A DNA stretch of 30,868 nt from JBJXFE01 sp046153875 (GTDB lineage Bacteria; Planctomycetota; Phycisphaerae; Phycisphaerales; UBA1924): positions 1-30,868 of the forward strand of contig JBJXFE010000076.1 of the NCBI GenBank assembly GCA_046153875.1, written 5' to 3'. The number at the start of each line of letters is the position of its first letter. Position 1 is the stretch's first letter. The position numbers were made by a program, and so were the translations under genes. Positions 1 through 7,154 of the stretch are shown in pieces. The notes under the pieces were generated by a model. It saw only the letters and a list, made by a program, of their open reading frames with translations. It searched no databases and had not been told where the DNA came from.

Positions 1-75
1 GCCCAGCGGGCTCACCGGCGCATCAGGCACACGCTCCACCAGCCAATCCAACTGCTCGTCCGTGAGTCTCAGCAT
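1..75 (-). CDS. IS5-type transposase, N-terminal fragment (runs off window)
   Basis: Reading the minus strand from an ATG at 75-73 gives 25 residues that begin MLRLTDEQLDWLVERVP and run off the window edge. Short N-termini of the form M-L-x-L-[ST]-D-E-Q are typical of IS5/IS4-superfamily DDE transposases, many of which have this DUF4096-like start, so the call rests on family resemblance of a short stretch. The catalytic residues lie outside the window. No good Shine-Dalgarno sequence is seen upstream. A candidate terminal inverted repeat lies about 30 bases upstream of the start (106-123), which is where an IS5 end would be expected. The element probably interrupted the reading frame that resumes at 124. 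It could instead be a chance open frame. Confidence 0.6.
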   Translation of the reverse strand, partial: MLRLTDEQLDWLVERVPDAPVSPLG

Positions 76-105
76 CGTGCAGAGTCATACGCGCCAGCTC
101 GACAA

Positions 106-123
106 CGGTTTCGGGATAGGCTC
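106..123 (-). mobile_element. Candidate outer end of an IS5-type element
   Basis: On the minus strand this reads GAGCCTATCCCGAAACCG, which has the general look of an IS5-family terminal inverted repeat. It sits just outside the transposase start at 75. The next bases (124 onward, TACTAC) would be host DNA, with TA or CTA as a possible short target duplication. The other end of the element lies outside the window, so the inverted repeat cannot be confirmed. Confidence 0.4.
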
Positions 124-213
124 TACTACAACTCCTTCGTCACCGGTGTCTCCAACGACAGCGTCAGCGCCGACAACTGCCTGAGCGCCCGCTACAACGA
201 CGCCAACCCGTGA
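124..213 (+). pseudogene. 3' remnant of an unidentified gene cut by the insertion sequence
   Basis: The plus-strand frame from 124 to the TGA at 211-213 encodes about 29 residues with a protein-like composition (YYNSFVTGVSNDSVSADN near its start, RYNDANP at its end). I do not recognise the family. Before 124 the same frame stays open but reads through the putative insertion-sequence end and gives an Arg-rich, unlikely sequence. The simplest reading is the C-terminus of a host gene whose 5' part has been separated by the element. The TGA overlaps a GTG at 210 that is in frame with the next gene, so the two may once have been translationally coupled. Confidence 0.35.
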
Positions 214-281
214 ATATCGTGCGCCGAGCGATCATGCGCGCGGCGCGCTATCCGCATGATCCGTGTGAGACCAGGACCGTG

Positions 282-1634
282 GTGAAACCTGGAACAGTCC
301 AGATGACAGGAGCCGCGCTCGGCGTGTGGCTGGGCGCGATGGTCAGCGCTCAACCCTGCCAACCGTACTGGGTGCGCCCTATCCAACAGCCCATCCTGGG
401 CGGCGCGTACAGCCTGGCGGTCTTCGACGACGGGTCGGGCCTGGCGCTGTACGCCGGGGGCGGCATGCGCCCCTCGCCCAGCTCTCTGTGGGTCCCGTTC
501 GGACGTTGGAGCGGGCGGGCCTTGACATACCTTGACAAGGGGCTTCTTCTCGGTGCCAGCGGGAACATATGGATAGCGAACGCCGGTACGGCGCAGACGG
601 TCTATGGCTGGTGCAGCGTCTTTCAGTATCCTCCGGCACCGCCGTTTCTTCGCAAGGAGTGGGCGCCACCGTCGTGGGTTGACCCCAACCAGGTTTTCTA
701 CGGAAAGCGCGGCGCGCCGGCGCTCTCTTACGATGACGGCTCAGAACTAATCATCTACGGCCTCATCCCTGATTACGCCCCATACTCTCCGCACGACGGA
801 ACCGTGGCGCGATGGACCGGCACGAAGTGGGAGCCGCTGGGCAACCCCGCATTCGGCCACGTGTATCGCGATGCCATGATCGTGTACGACGACGGTTCCG
901 GCCCGACACTTCACGTCGCCACGCCGAGCGGCGCGCACGCCGCAAAGTGGAACGGGAACAAGTGGATCGACCTTCCCGATCTTCCGGGCATCGGGCACGC
1001 GCCAGCCGGCGTCTATGACCTGTGTGTCTACGACTCGGGATCGGGGCCGGAGTTGTACTTCGCCGGCTCCGGGAGCGGAACGCCGGGGGGTATCGTGCGC
1101 TGGAACGGCACGGAGTGGCGCGACGTGGGAGGCGGCTTCGCGCCGCCCGGGCCCGCCTCCGTCTACGGCGCCCACGCCATGGAGGTCTTCGACGACGGCA
1201 CCGGCCCGGCGCTCTTCGTCACAGGGTCGTTCGCCTACGCCGGAGGCGCGCCCGCCCGGAACATCGCCAAGTGGGACGGCACGCGCTGGCACCCGCTGGG
1301 GGCGGGGCTCGCCCCGCCCGGGCAGGCCCTGGCCGTCTATGACGACGGGCGCGGCCTGTCCCTGTTCGTCGGACTCACGTTCGGCGCCGCAGGGCCGGGC
1401 TCGCCCGCCAGCGTGGGCGCGGGTGAGGCCGCGGTCCTCGCCCAGTGGGTCGGCTGTATCGGTCAGTGCTACCCGGACTGCAACAACGACGGGGCGGTCA
1501 CCGTGGCGGACTTCGGCTGCTTCCAGACGAAGTACGTGAGCCGCGACCCCTACGCGGACTGCAACGTGGACGGGGCGTTCGCCCCCGCCGACTTCGCCTG
1601 CTTCCAGGGCAAGTACGTCCTCGGCTGCCCGTGA
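282..1634 (+). CDS. Secreted WNG/WDG-repeat (kelch-like) protein with C-terminal GC-type dockerin
   Basis: An exported protein of about 450 residues. A signal peptide (hydrophobic TGAALGVWLGAMVSA, then Q) precedes several degenerate repeats of the form VFDDG-G-ALY-GG-F, then KW-G-W-PLG; the clearest copies lie around 1010-1340. Repeats of this kind suggest a beta-propeller fold. Residues 396-450 are the 55-residue dockerin-like module. It is the most divergent copy in the window: the junction reads VSRD, and the second half has FACF instead of FGCF. The start is uncertain. GTG 282 was chosen because AGGA at 273-276 lies 5 bases upstream and it gives a charged n-region. Alternatives are GTG 210, which overlaps the upstream TGA, or ATG 303. 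The function of the ectodomain is unknown; it may bind or display at the cell surface. Confidence 0.8.
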   Translation: MKPGTVQMTGAALGVWLGAMVSAQPCQPYWVRPIQQPILGGAYSLAVFDDGSGLALYAGGGMRPSPSSLWVPFGRWSGRALTYLDKGLLLGASGNIWIANAGTAQTVYGWCSVFQYPPAPPFLRKEWAPPSWVDPNQVFYGKRGAPALSYDDGSELIIYGLIPDYAPYSPHDGTVARWTGTKWEPLGNPAFGHVYRDAMIVYDDGSGPTLHVATPSGAHAAKWNGNKWIDLPDLPGIGHAPAGVYDLCVYDSGSGPELYFAGSGSGTPGGIVRWNGTEWRDVGGGFAPPGPASVYGAHAMEVFDDGTGPALFVTGSFAYAGGAPARNIAKWDGTRWHPLGAGLAPPGQALAVYDDGRGLSLFVGLTFGAAGPGSPASVGAGEAAVLAQWVGCIGQCYPDCNNDGAVTVADFGCFQTKYVSRDPYADCNVDGAFAPADFACFQGKYVLGCP

Positions 1635-1671
1635 CCGCCTCGGCTCAGCGACGGGCATTTCCATTTCGCGG

Positions 1672-1699
1672 TTGTACCCCTCCGGCCGCGCGGTAGACT
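1672..1699 (+). promoter_or_regulatory. Candidate sigma-70 promoter for the YWTD-propeller gene
   Basis: TTGTAC (1672-1677) and TAGACT (1694-1699) are separated by 16 bases. The -10 is preceded by GG, as in several other upstream regions here. Transcription would start near 1706, about 70 bases before the ATG at 1778. This is a hexamer match by eye only. Confidence 0.45.
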
Positions 1700-1777
1700 C
1701 GTCGGCGCGACATCACTGTGGTGCGCGGCCGCCGGTTCGCGGATGTGCCGTCGCGCATCACCACCAGGAGCCGGGCC

Positions 1778-2935
1778 ATGGCCGCACGAAAACTGTCGAA
1801 GGTCGGTTCCGCCGGGGCGTCGGTGAACGTGCCCGCGTACCCGCACACGCCCGCGCACCCGCATACGCGCGCGCGTCCGCATCGGCGCGCCGGCGGCGTG
1901 TTCTCCGGCCTCGCCGCGGCGGCGATCGCGTTCACTCTCGGCGTTCCCGCGGCCGCGCAGCAGATCTACTTCGCCGACGTTTTCAACCCCACGTTCGACG
2001 ACGGGTTCATCAAGCGCGTCAACGCCGACGGCTCCGACCTCCAGACGCTGCTCCCCATCGGCGGCGGGCTGCGCGGGCTCGCGGTGGACGCCGCAGGCGG
2101 CAGGATGTACTGGTGCGACGTGACCAACTTCGCGATCCGGCGTGCGAAGCTCGACGGGTCGGACGTGCAGGACCTCGTGACCAGCGGCCTGCAGTTCCCG
2201 TCGGTGATCAAGGTGGACCCCGCGAGCGGCAAGGTCTATTGGGGGGACCAACTGGCAGAGGGGATCGAGCGGGCGGACCTGGACGGCCAGAACCGCGAGC
2301 CCGTGGTCTCCACGGCGTTCCATCGCGGCATCGCGCTGGACATGGTCAACGGCAAGATCTACTGGTCCCGGGACATCACGATGTTCCGGGGCGACGTCCG
2401 GCGGGCGAACCTCGACGGGTCGGGGCAGGAGATCGTGGTGAGCACGACGCTCCCCGAGTTCAAGCCGTCGGCGCTCGCGCTGGATATCGCCGGCGGCAAG
2501 ATCTACTGGACCGACTACGTCGTGGACGTGGTCCAGCGGTCGAACCTCAACGGGTCGAACATCGAGACGTTGTTCTCGGCCGGCGCGAACAAGAACCCGG
2601 GCGGCATCGTGCTCGACCTGAAGCGCGGCAAGGTCTACTGGGGCCAGGATGACGATGTGACGCTCCACATCGCGTCGATCCGGCGGATGAACCTCGACGG
2701 GTCGAACCAGGAAACCGTGATCTCCGACCTCGGGAGCGTCAACGACTTGGCGCTCGTCGAGGACACGTGCTACCCGGACTGCAACGGGAGCGGCACGCTG
2801 ACCGTGGCCGACTTCGGCTGCTTCCAGGGCAAGTACGTCCTGGGCGATCTCTACGCCGACTGCAACGCGAGCGGCACGCTCACCGTCGCTGACTTCGGTT
2901 GCTTCCAGGGCAAGTACGTCCTCGGGTGCCCGTGA
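1778..2935 (+). CDS. Secreted YWTD/LDL-receptor-class-B-type six-bladed propeller with GC-type dockerin
   Basis: An exported protein of 385 residues. ATG 1778 is preceded by AGGAG at 1766-1770 with a 7-base gap, a strong ribosome site, so longer in-frame starts were not used. The N-terminus is unusual: about 40 residues containing a His/Pro/Arg low-complexity run (PAYPHTPAHPHTRARPHRR) precede the hydrophobic signal segment, which ends at PAAA-Q. Six repeats then follow with the pattern G-[KR]-[MVI]-YW-x-D and [RQ]-x-[NK]-LDGS (for example KIYWTDY and RANLDGS). This is the signature of LDL-receptor class B propellers. The dockerin module is residues 331-385 and is close to consensus in both halves. 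Such propellers usually mediate protein or ligand binding; the ligand here is unknown. Confidence 0.88.
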   Translation: MAARKLSKVGSAGASVNVPAYPHTPAHPHTRARPHRRAGGVFSGLAAAAIAFTLGVPAAAQQIYFADVFNPTFDDGFIKRVNADGSDLQTLLPIGGGLRGLAVDAAGGRMYWCDVTNFAIRRAKLDGSDVQDLVTSGLQFPSVIKVDPASGKVYWGDQLAEGIERADLDGQNREPVVSTAFHRGIALDMVNGKIYWSRDITMFRGDVRRANLDGSGQEIVVSTTLPEFKPSALALDIAGGKIYWTDYVVDVVQRSNLNGSNIETLFSAGANKNPGGIVLDLKRGKVYWGQDDDVTLHIASIRRMNLDGSNQETVISDLGSVNDLALVEDTCYPDCNGSGTLTVADFGCFQGKYVLGDLYADCNASGTLTVADFGCFQGKYVLGCP

Positions 2936-2966
2936 CCGTCGCGGCGGCGATCTCCTGACCGGCGCT

Positions 2967-2997
2967 GGGGCTCCACGGGACAGCCCCTCGGTTCGAG
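2967..2997 (+). terminator. Possible hairpins downstream of the YWTD-propeller gene
   Basis: GGGGCT (2967-2972) pairs with AGCCCC (2982-2987), and CTCG-GTT-CGAG follows directly. There is no T-tract, so intrinsic termination is uncertain. The rest of the 2936-3150 gap shows only one more inverted repeat, GCTCCG (3091-3096) with CGGAGC (3111-3116), which could serve the convergent minus-strand gene. Confidence 0.3.
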
Positions 2998-3150
2998 GAG
3001 CGGGCCTCTCTCGGCACGGGCCGCGCGGCGTGCGCGCGATGAAATCGCGCACCACCTTGCGGCGGGCGCGATCCATCATTGGGAGGACTCGCTCCGCGCG
3101 CAGCGGCGCACGGAGCGCGATGCTCGTCGAAACCCGGGCCTGGGAGAGGC

Positions 3151-3816
3151 TCAGCGACGCCGCCGGAGCCCCGCGAGGCCGGCGATGGCCAGCACGGCCG
3201 CGACGCCCGGCGTCGGGATCAGCGTCCCCTCGACCATGACGTTGTCCACGCGGTTGGTGCCGCCGGTACCGCCCGGGGCGACCTGGTTGCCGAGGCGGAA
3301 GACGATCAGGGCCTGGTCCGCGGCGCCCGCGGGCAGGGCGAGCGGCCCGAAGTGGTACTCCGGGAACGCGGTCGTGGCGTTCCACGCGCCCGGCGGGGCG
3401 GCGTTGTTGAGCACCGTGTAGTCGTTGAGCAGTGTGGAGAAGTTGACGCCATCGAGGCTCCACTCCACGTCGAAGGTGGCCGGGCCGGTGGAACTGCGGG
3501 TCTGGTCGAACGCGAACGTGATGGTGTTGTAGCCGAGCGTGCTGCTGGAAAAGCGGTAGGAGTCGCCGATGGTCCAGAAGTTGGAGCTGAAGGACTCGGG
3601 CGAGCCGTTGCCCGCGGGGTTGGAGTAGACGACGCCCGGGTCGGCATGGAACCCGCTGGCGGGCGAGGCCGCGCCCGAGAACACACCGAGTTCGGCGGCG
3701 TGCGGGCCGGCCGTGGCCGGGATGCTGGTCTCGAACGTCCATCCCGCCAGCACGTCGGCGTGGGCCGCGCCGGCCGACAATCCGAGCGCAGCCGAAACAA
3801 CAAACAATCGGTGCAT
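3151..3816 (-). CDS. Exported protein with PEP-CTERM-like C-terminal sorting signal
   Basis: A protein of 221 residues with a clear signal peptide (MHRLFVVSAALGLSAGAAHA, then D). GGAGGAGA (3823-3830, minus sense) lies 6 bases before the ATG. The body resembles beta-sandwich planctomycetal proteins (AGWTFETS near the start, DVEWSLDGVNFSTL, FRLGNQ, RVDNVMVEGT). The C-terminus is IPTPG, then a hydrophobic segment AAVLAIAGLAGL, then RRRR. That is the short motif, helix and Arg cluster plan of PEP-CTERM tails, which are cleaved by exosortases. It is the only exported gene here without the dockerin module, so it uses a different anchoring route. It stands alone on the minus strand, convergent with the preceding gene. 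The ectodomain function is not recognised. Confidence 0.85.
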   Translation of the reverse strand: MHRLFVVSAALGLSAGAAHADVLAGWTFETSIPATAGPHAAELGVFSGAASPASGFHADPGVVYSNPAGNGSPESFSSNFWTIGDSYRFSSSTLGYNTITFAFDQTRSSTGPATFDVEWSLDGVNFSTLLNDYTVLNNAAPPGAWNATTAFPEYHFGPLALPAGAADQALIVFRLGNQVAPGGTGGTNRVDNVMVEGTLIPTPGVAAVLAIAGLAGLRRRR

Positions 3817-4082
3817 GTTCTCTCTCCTCCGGGCTACGGGCGGCGATCCGGGCCGCGATGCGCGGTCGAACCACAGTCCTGTTCCCGAGCCGGAAAGTTA
3901 TCGCAACCCGCCCTGGCTGTCCGGGGTTTGGCGCGAAGCGTGCGCGAAGGTTTCGCCGGGCGGGGAGCAGCGGGCGCGGGCGCGCTCGACTCCTGTCAAT
4001 GTTGTGTGAAGGGGCGCGCGCCGAGGGCGCGCGGTTGGTAAAGTCTGCCCCTCTCGGATACCTCCCCGCATCGAGACCCGCG

Positions 4083-4460
4083 ATGAGCCGGTTCAAGACT
4101 TGGCATGGCGTGCTGTTCGTGGCCGCGGCGGGCGCGATCGCCTGGTTCGTGTACGACTCCATGTCGAAGGGGCCCGAAGTGACCTTCGCGTCGAGCGTCG
4201 TCATGGTGGACGTGACGACGGGCGAGCTGTTCTCCTTCGATGTGTCGGGGCGGCGGGCCGTGGTGATCCCGGAGAAGAACCCCGCGACCGGCAAGGCGGC
4301 GCTCCTGGGCGTCGAGAAGGCGGCGGACGGGCGGTGGTTCATCCGCGAGCGGCACAGGCCGCTGCTGCGGAACGTGCCGGGCCCGCACGCGGCCGTGGCC
4401 GACCCGGCGACCGGCGAGGTGCGGGTGAAGAGCGAAACGATCCAGCGGGGGCGCTCATGA
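4083..4460 (+). CDS. Small single-pass membrane protein coupled to a prepilin-like gene
   Basis: A protein of 125 residues. After a short basic N-terminus (MSRFKTWHG) comes one hydrophobic helix (VLFVAAAGAIAWFVY, about residues 10-24). A soluble domain of about 95 residues follows with VMVDVTTGELF, VIPEKNPATGKAAL and DGRWFI. The pattern looks like the small hypothetical proteins that sit beside prepilin-like genes in planctomycetes, but I cannot name a family. The stop codon overlaps the next start (ATGA at 4457-4460), so the two are almost certainly translated together. GGTAAAGT at 4037-4044 could be an extended -10, giving a leader of about 30 bases. The 266-base gap upstream (3817-4082) is shared with the divergent CTERM gene and shows no other clear feature. 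Confidence 0.75.
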   Translation: MSRFKTWHGVLFVAAAGAIAWFVYDSMSKGPEVTFASSVVMVDVTTGELFSFDVSGRRAVVIPEKNPATGKAALLGVEKAADGRWFIRERHRPLLRNVPGPHAAVADPATGEVRVKSETIQRGRS

Positions 4461-5533
4461 AACGAACCGGATCATCGATCCGCGCTGCGGCGCGGGAGGG
4501 CGCAGGAAGGGCGTTCACGCTCATCGAGCTGCTCGTGGTGATCGCGATCATCGCGCTGCTGCTGGGAATCCTGCTGCCGTCGCTCGGGCGGGCGCGCGAG
4601 GCCGGGCGCGGCGCGATCTGCTCCGGGATGCTGCGCTCGCTGGCGCAGGGCCAGATGATGTACGCCAACACCGCGCGGGACTATTTCGCCGGGCCGACGA
4701 CATCCGGGTACGCGGGGCAGATCAACCAATCGGGCGACACGGCCTACGTCTTCGACAAGACCTCGGAGACGCCGACGAGCACGCACGACTGGATCAGCCC
4801 GACGGTGGGGGAGTCCGCGAGCTTCTCGTCCAACCGGGCGCTGCGGACGTCGCAGATCTACAACAAGTACCGCTGCCCGACGGCCACGGTCTTCAACCAG
4901 GAAGTGTTCGAGCCCGCGGGCGGGGCGCCCGCGGACATGCAGCAGTTCCGCGATTTCGCGGTCGCGGACGGGTACCGGCAGGCGAGCTATATGGCGCCCG
5001 CGGCGTTCCACTACTGGTCGGCCTCGATGACGCCGCAGCAGCAGGCGCAGCTCAACACGCAGTGCGGGGGATTTGCCACGATCGGGTTCAACACGCCGGT
5101 GAGCATGCGGGCGAGTTACCGCCCGCGGCTCGACCAGGTGGGCCTCCAGGCGTCCGCCAAGGTGCTGGCGGCGGACGGGACGCGCTACCTGGCTGCTGCG
5201 GCAGGCGGGTCTCTTCTCGATTTCGATCCCGACCCGACGCCGCGGTGGTACGGCGGATTCATCGATCCCGGCCCGATCTTCGAAGACTCGACGGCGTACG
5301 GACGCGCAGGGACGGGGACTCAGGCCGAGAACCGCCACCTGCTGACATTCCGGCACGCGGGCCTTTCGATCAACGTCGCGTACTTCGACGGGCACGCCAA
5401 GGGCATGAAGTCAACCGACGCGTGGCGGGACGCCCGCCCGTGGTACCCCGGTGGGAGCGTCTACGGCGGGGGGAACGGCACGATCGAGTCGCAGCAGTTC
5501 CACTCGCCGCTGAACATGCGGAACATCCCCTGA
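4457..5533 (+). CDS. Prepilin-like pseudopilin (type II secretion/type IV pilin-like) with H-X10-DG motif
   Basis: A protein of 358 residues. A basic leader is followed by RAFTLIELLVVIAIIALLLG (residues 18-37). This is the class III signal and hydrophobic alpha1-N helix of type IV pilins and pseudopilins; prepilin peptidase would cleave between A19 and F20, and the glutamate at mature position 5 is present. The -1 residue is Ala rather than Gly. Downstream, RHAGLSINVAYFDGH resembles the planctomycetal prepilin 'H-X9-DG' motif, but ten residues separate His from Asp. Large planctomycetal pseudopilins of this kind form a family of unknown role, probably in envelope assembly or secretion. The start overlaps the preceding stop. 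Downstream, CGCGCCA (5536-5542) pairs with TGGCGCG (5569-5575) in a weak long-loop hairpin. Confidence 0.88.
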   Translation: MKRTGSSIRAAAREGAGRAFTLIELLVVIAIIALLLGILLPSLGRAREAGRGAICSGMLRSLAQGQMMYANTARDYFAGPTTSGYAGQINQSGDTAYVFDKTSETPTSTHDWISPTVGESASFSSNRALRTSQIYNKYRCPTATVFNQEVFEPAGGAPADMQQFRDFAVADGYRQASYMAPAAFHYWSASMTPQQQAQLNTQCGGFATIGFNTPVSMRASYRPRLDQVGLQASAKVLAADGTRYLAAAAGGSLLDFDPDPTPRWYGGFIDPGPIFEDSTAYGRAGTGTQAENRHLLTFRHAGLSINVAYFDGHAKGMKSTDAWRDARPWYPGGSVYGGGNGTIESQQFHSPLNMRNIP

Positions 5534-5671
5534 ACCGCGCCAGGGCACCGGCACATTGAGCCTCATCTTGGCGCGATCCTGACACAGCGGCGAGTGCGCG
5601 CGGGGACAATCGGGTCCGCACCGCGCCATCAACCCGCGACGACGCGCTCGTCGCCATCACGGAGGTTCACC

Positions 5672-6943
5672 ATGACCCGCAGAGACACCCTCGCGGCCGC
5701 GACGCTCGCGGCCATCGCCGGAACGTGCTCCGCCCAGCCCGTCTTCCCCGTGCAGGGGGACATCGCGGTGGGCATGAGCTTCAGCTCGAACGCCACGACC
5801 ATCCGCCTCTACTCGCCCGGCGGCACGCAGCTCGAGGACGCCTGGGACGGCTTCCCGTTCGTGCAGTCCGTCGAGTGGGACAACTCGGGCGGGCTGCTCC
5901 ACAACCCGGACGGCCGGCTGATCGGCGGGAACTTCGGCACGGTGGGCGGCGGCGGGGCGGTGTACATCTACAAGAGCGGCTCGGCCAACGGCTGGGACGG
6001 CACGCTCGCCTTCGGGTGCATCACGGTCGGGGTCACGACCACGTGCGCGCCGATCACGTTCACCACCTTCCCGCTCTCGGGCGTCGTCGCCCGTGTCGGC
6101 GGCGTCTCGGTGAGCCCGGACAATCTCAAGATCGCGTTCACGGCGGGCAACGACACGGGGCAGGTCTACATCCTCGATTACGACGCCGGAACATCCACGC
6201 TCTCCAACCCGCGCCAGACCGTGGACCTGCCCGTTCCCCTTTCCGGCGGCACGTCCGGCAGCGCCTGGCTCGACAACACCACGGTCATGGCGGTCTCCCC
6301 CGACGGCAATCTGGTGACGGTGGACGCCTCGGCCGCCAATCCGACCGCGGTCTCGCGCCTGGCGCTCCCCGGCGCGGCGACGAGCGGCTCCCGCTTCGCG
6401 TCGATGTGCTTCGTCGAGCCGATCTCCGATTTCGTGTATGTGTCGATCAGCGACTTCCAGGCCGGGTCGGGCGTGACGACCAACCGGCTCTACGCGGTGA
6501 ACCCCGTGACGTGGACGGTGGCCAACCAGATCGACCTGAGCACGTCCAACCCGACCAGCCGCGAGATCGCGCTGGCGGCCAATGGCGACCTGTTCATCTC
6601 CACGTTCAGCGGGTCGGCCCCGCCGGCCAGCCCGCCGGGCGGCCTCTTCCGCATCCCCGACGTGCGCAACCCGGCGAACATGACGAACAACAGTTCGGTC
6701 CAGGTGACGCTCTTCGGCGCCAATACCTCGTTCAACGGGATGGACGTGGCGTGCGCCGCGTCTGACAGTCCTGTCTGCTATGCCGACTGCAACGCGAGCG
6801 GCACGCTCACGGTCGCGGACTTCGGGTGCTTCCAGGGCAAGTACGTGCTGGGCGACCTCTACGCCGACTGCAACGCCAGCGGAACGCTGACCGTCGCGGA
6901 CTTCGGGTGTTTCCAGGGGAAGTACGTGCTGGGATGCCCGTAG
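5672..6943 (+). CDS. Secreted beta-propeller-like protein with GC-type dockerin
   Basis: An exported protein of 423 residues. GGAGG (5661-5665) lies 6 bases before ATG 5672. The signal peptide is MTRRDTLAAATLAAIAGTCSA, then Q. The body has spaced segments typical of propeller blades (VSVSPDNLKIAFTAG, GQVYILDYDAGTSTL, MAVSPDGNLVTVD, EIALAANGDLFISTFSG, LYAVNPVTWTVANQIDL), resembling quinoprotein or WD40-like propellers without an obvious enzyme motif. Residues 369-423 are the dockerin module, with both halves near-identical to each other. The tail begins CYADC rather than the commoner CYPDC. The stop is TAG, followed by a purine-rich tail. The gene converges on the kinase gene at 7155. Confidence 0.85.
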   Translation: MTRRDTLAAATLAAIAGTCSAQPVFPVQGDIAVGMSFSSNATTIRLYSPGGTQLEDAWDGFPFVQSVEWDNSGGLLHNPDGRLIGGNFGTVGGGGAVYIYKSGSANGWDGTLAFGCITVGVTTTCAPITFTTFPLSGVVARVGGVSVSPDNLKIAFTAGNDTGQVYILDYDAGTSTLSNPRQTVDLPVPLSGGTSGSAWLDNTTVMAVSPDGNLVTVDASAANPTAVSRLALPGAATSGSRFASMCFVEPISDFVYVSISDFQAGSGVTTNRLYAVNPVTWTVANQIDLSTSNPTSREIALAANGDLFISTFSGSAPPASPPGGLFRIPDVRNPANMTNNSSVQVTLFGANTSFNGMDVACAASDSPVCYADCNASGTLTVADFGCFQGKYVLGDLYADCNASGTLTVADFGCFQGKYVLGCP

Positions 6944-7154
6944 GAAGAAGGGATCAGGGGATCGACGGATCAGGGGACGACGGAACGGAGCGAACAGCCC
7001 GCGTGGGGGCGCGTGGACGCTCCGACCGGCGATCCCTCGATGACCCCGGCCGAGCTCTCGAGCCGGCGGGACCCGGATGACGCGGCCCGAGTGTGAAACA
7101 GGACGAACACCCGAGCGCGATGGATCGAGAACATGGTCGGGCATCGGTCGATCG
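6944..7154. repeat. Convergent intergenic region with purine-rich direct repeat
   Basis: Just after the stop codon GGATCAGGGGA occurs at 6951-6961 and again at 6967-6977, a 16-base period, inside a G/A-rich stretch that starts GGAAGAAGGGATC. A closely related GAAGAAGGGATC tail follows the HAF-repeat gene at about 15182. The remainder of the gap shows no gene and no strong T-tract terminator for either converging gene. Confidence 0.6.

Noticed and set aside
2768..2935. Repeated DNA at gene ends that could look like a CRISPR or tandem repeat array.
   Set aside because: The repeats are in-frame dockerin codons with an 81-base period, only two per gene, and no unique spacers.
1550..4342. Very long minus-strand open frames opposite the plus-strand genes (also around 15345-17990, 17825-19468, 21296-24562, 24831-27674).
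   Set aside because: Their translations are Arg/Ala/Val/Pro-rich with no signal peptide or domain, and each lies antisense to a gene with clear domains and ribosome sites. They are a by-product of high GC.
5579..5610. CTGACA and GACAAT as a promoter for the 5672 gene.
   Set aside because: The spacer would be 20 bases, outside the usual range, and the hexamers are imperfect.
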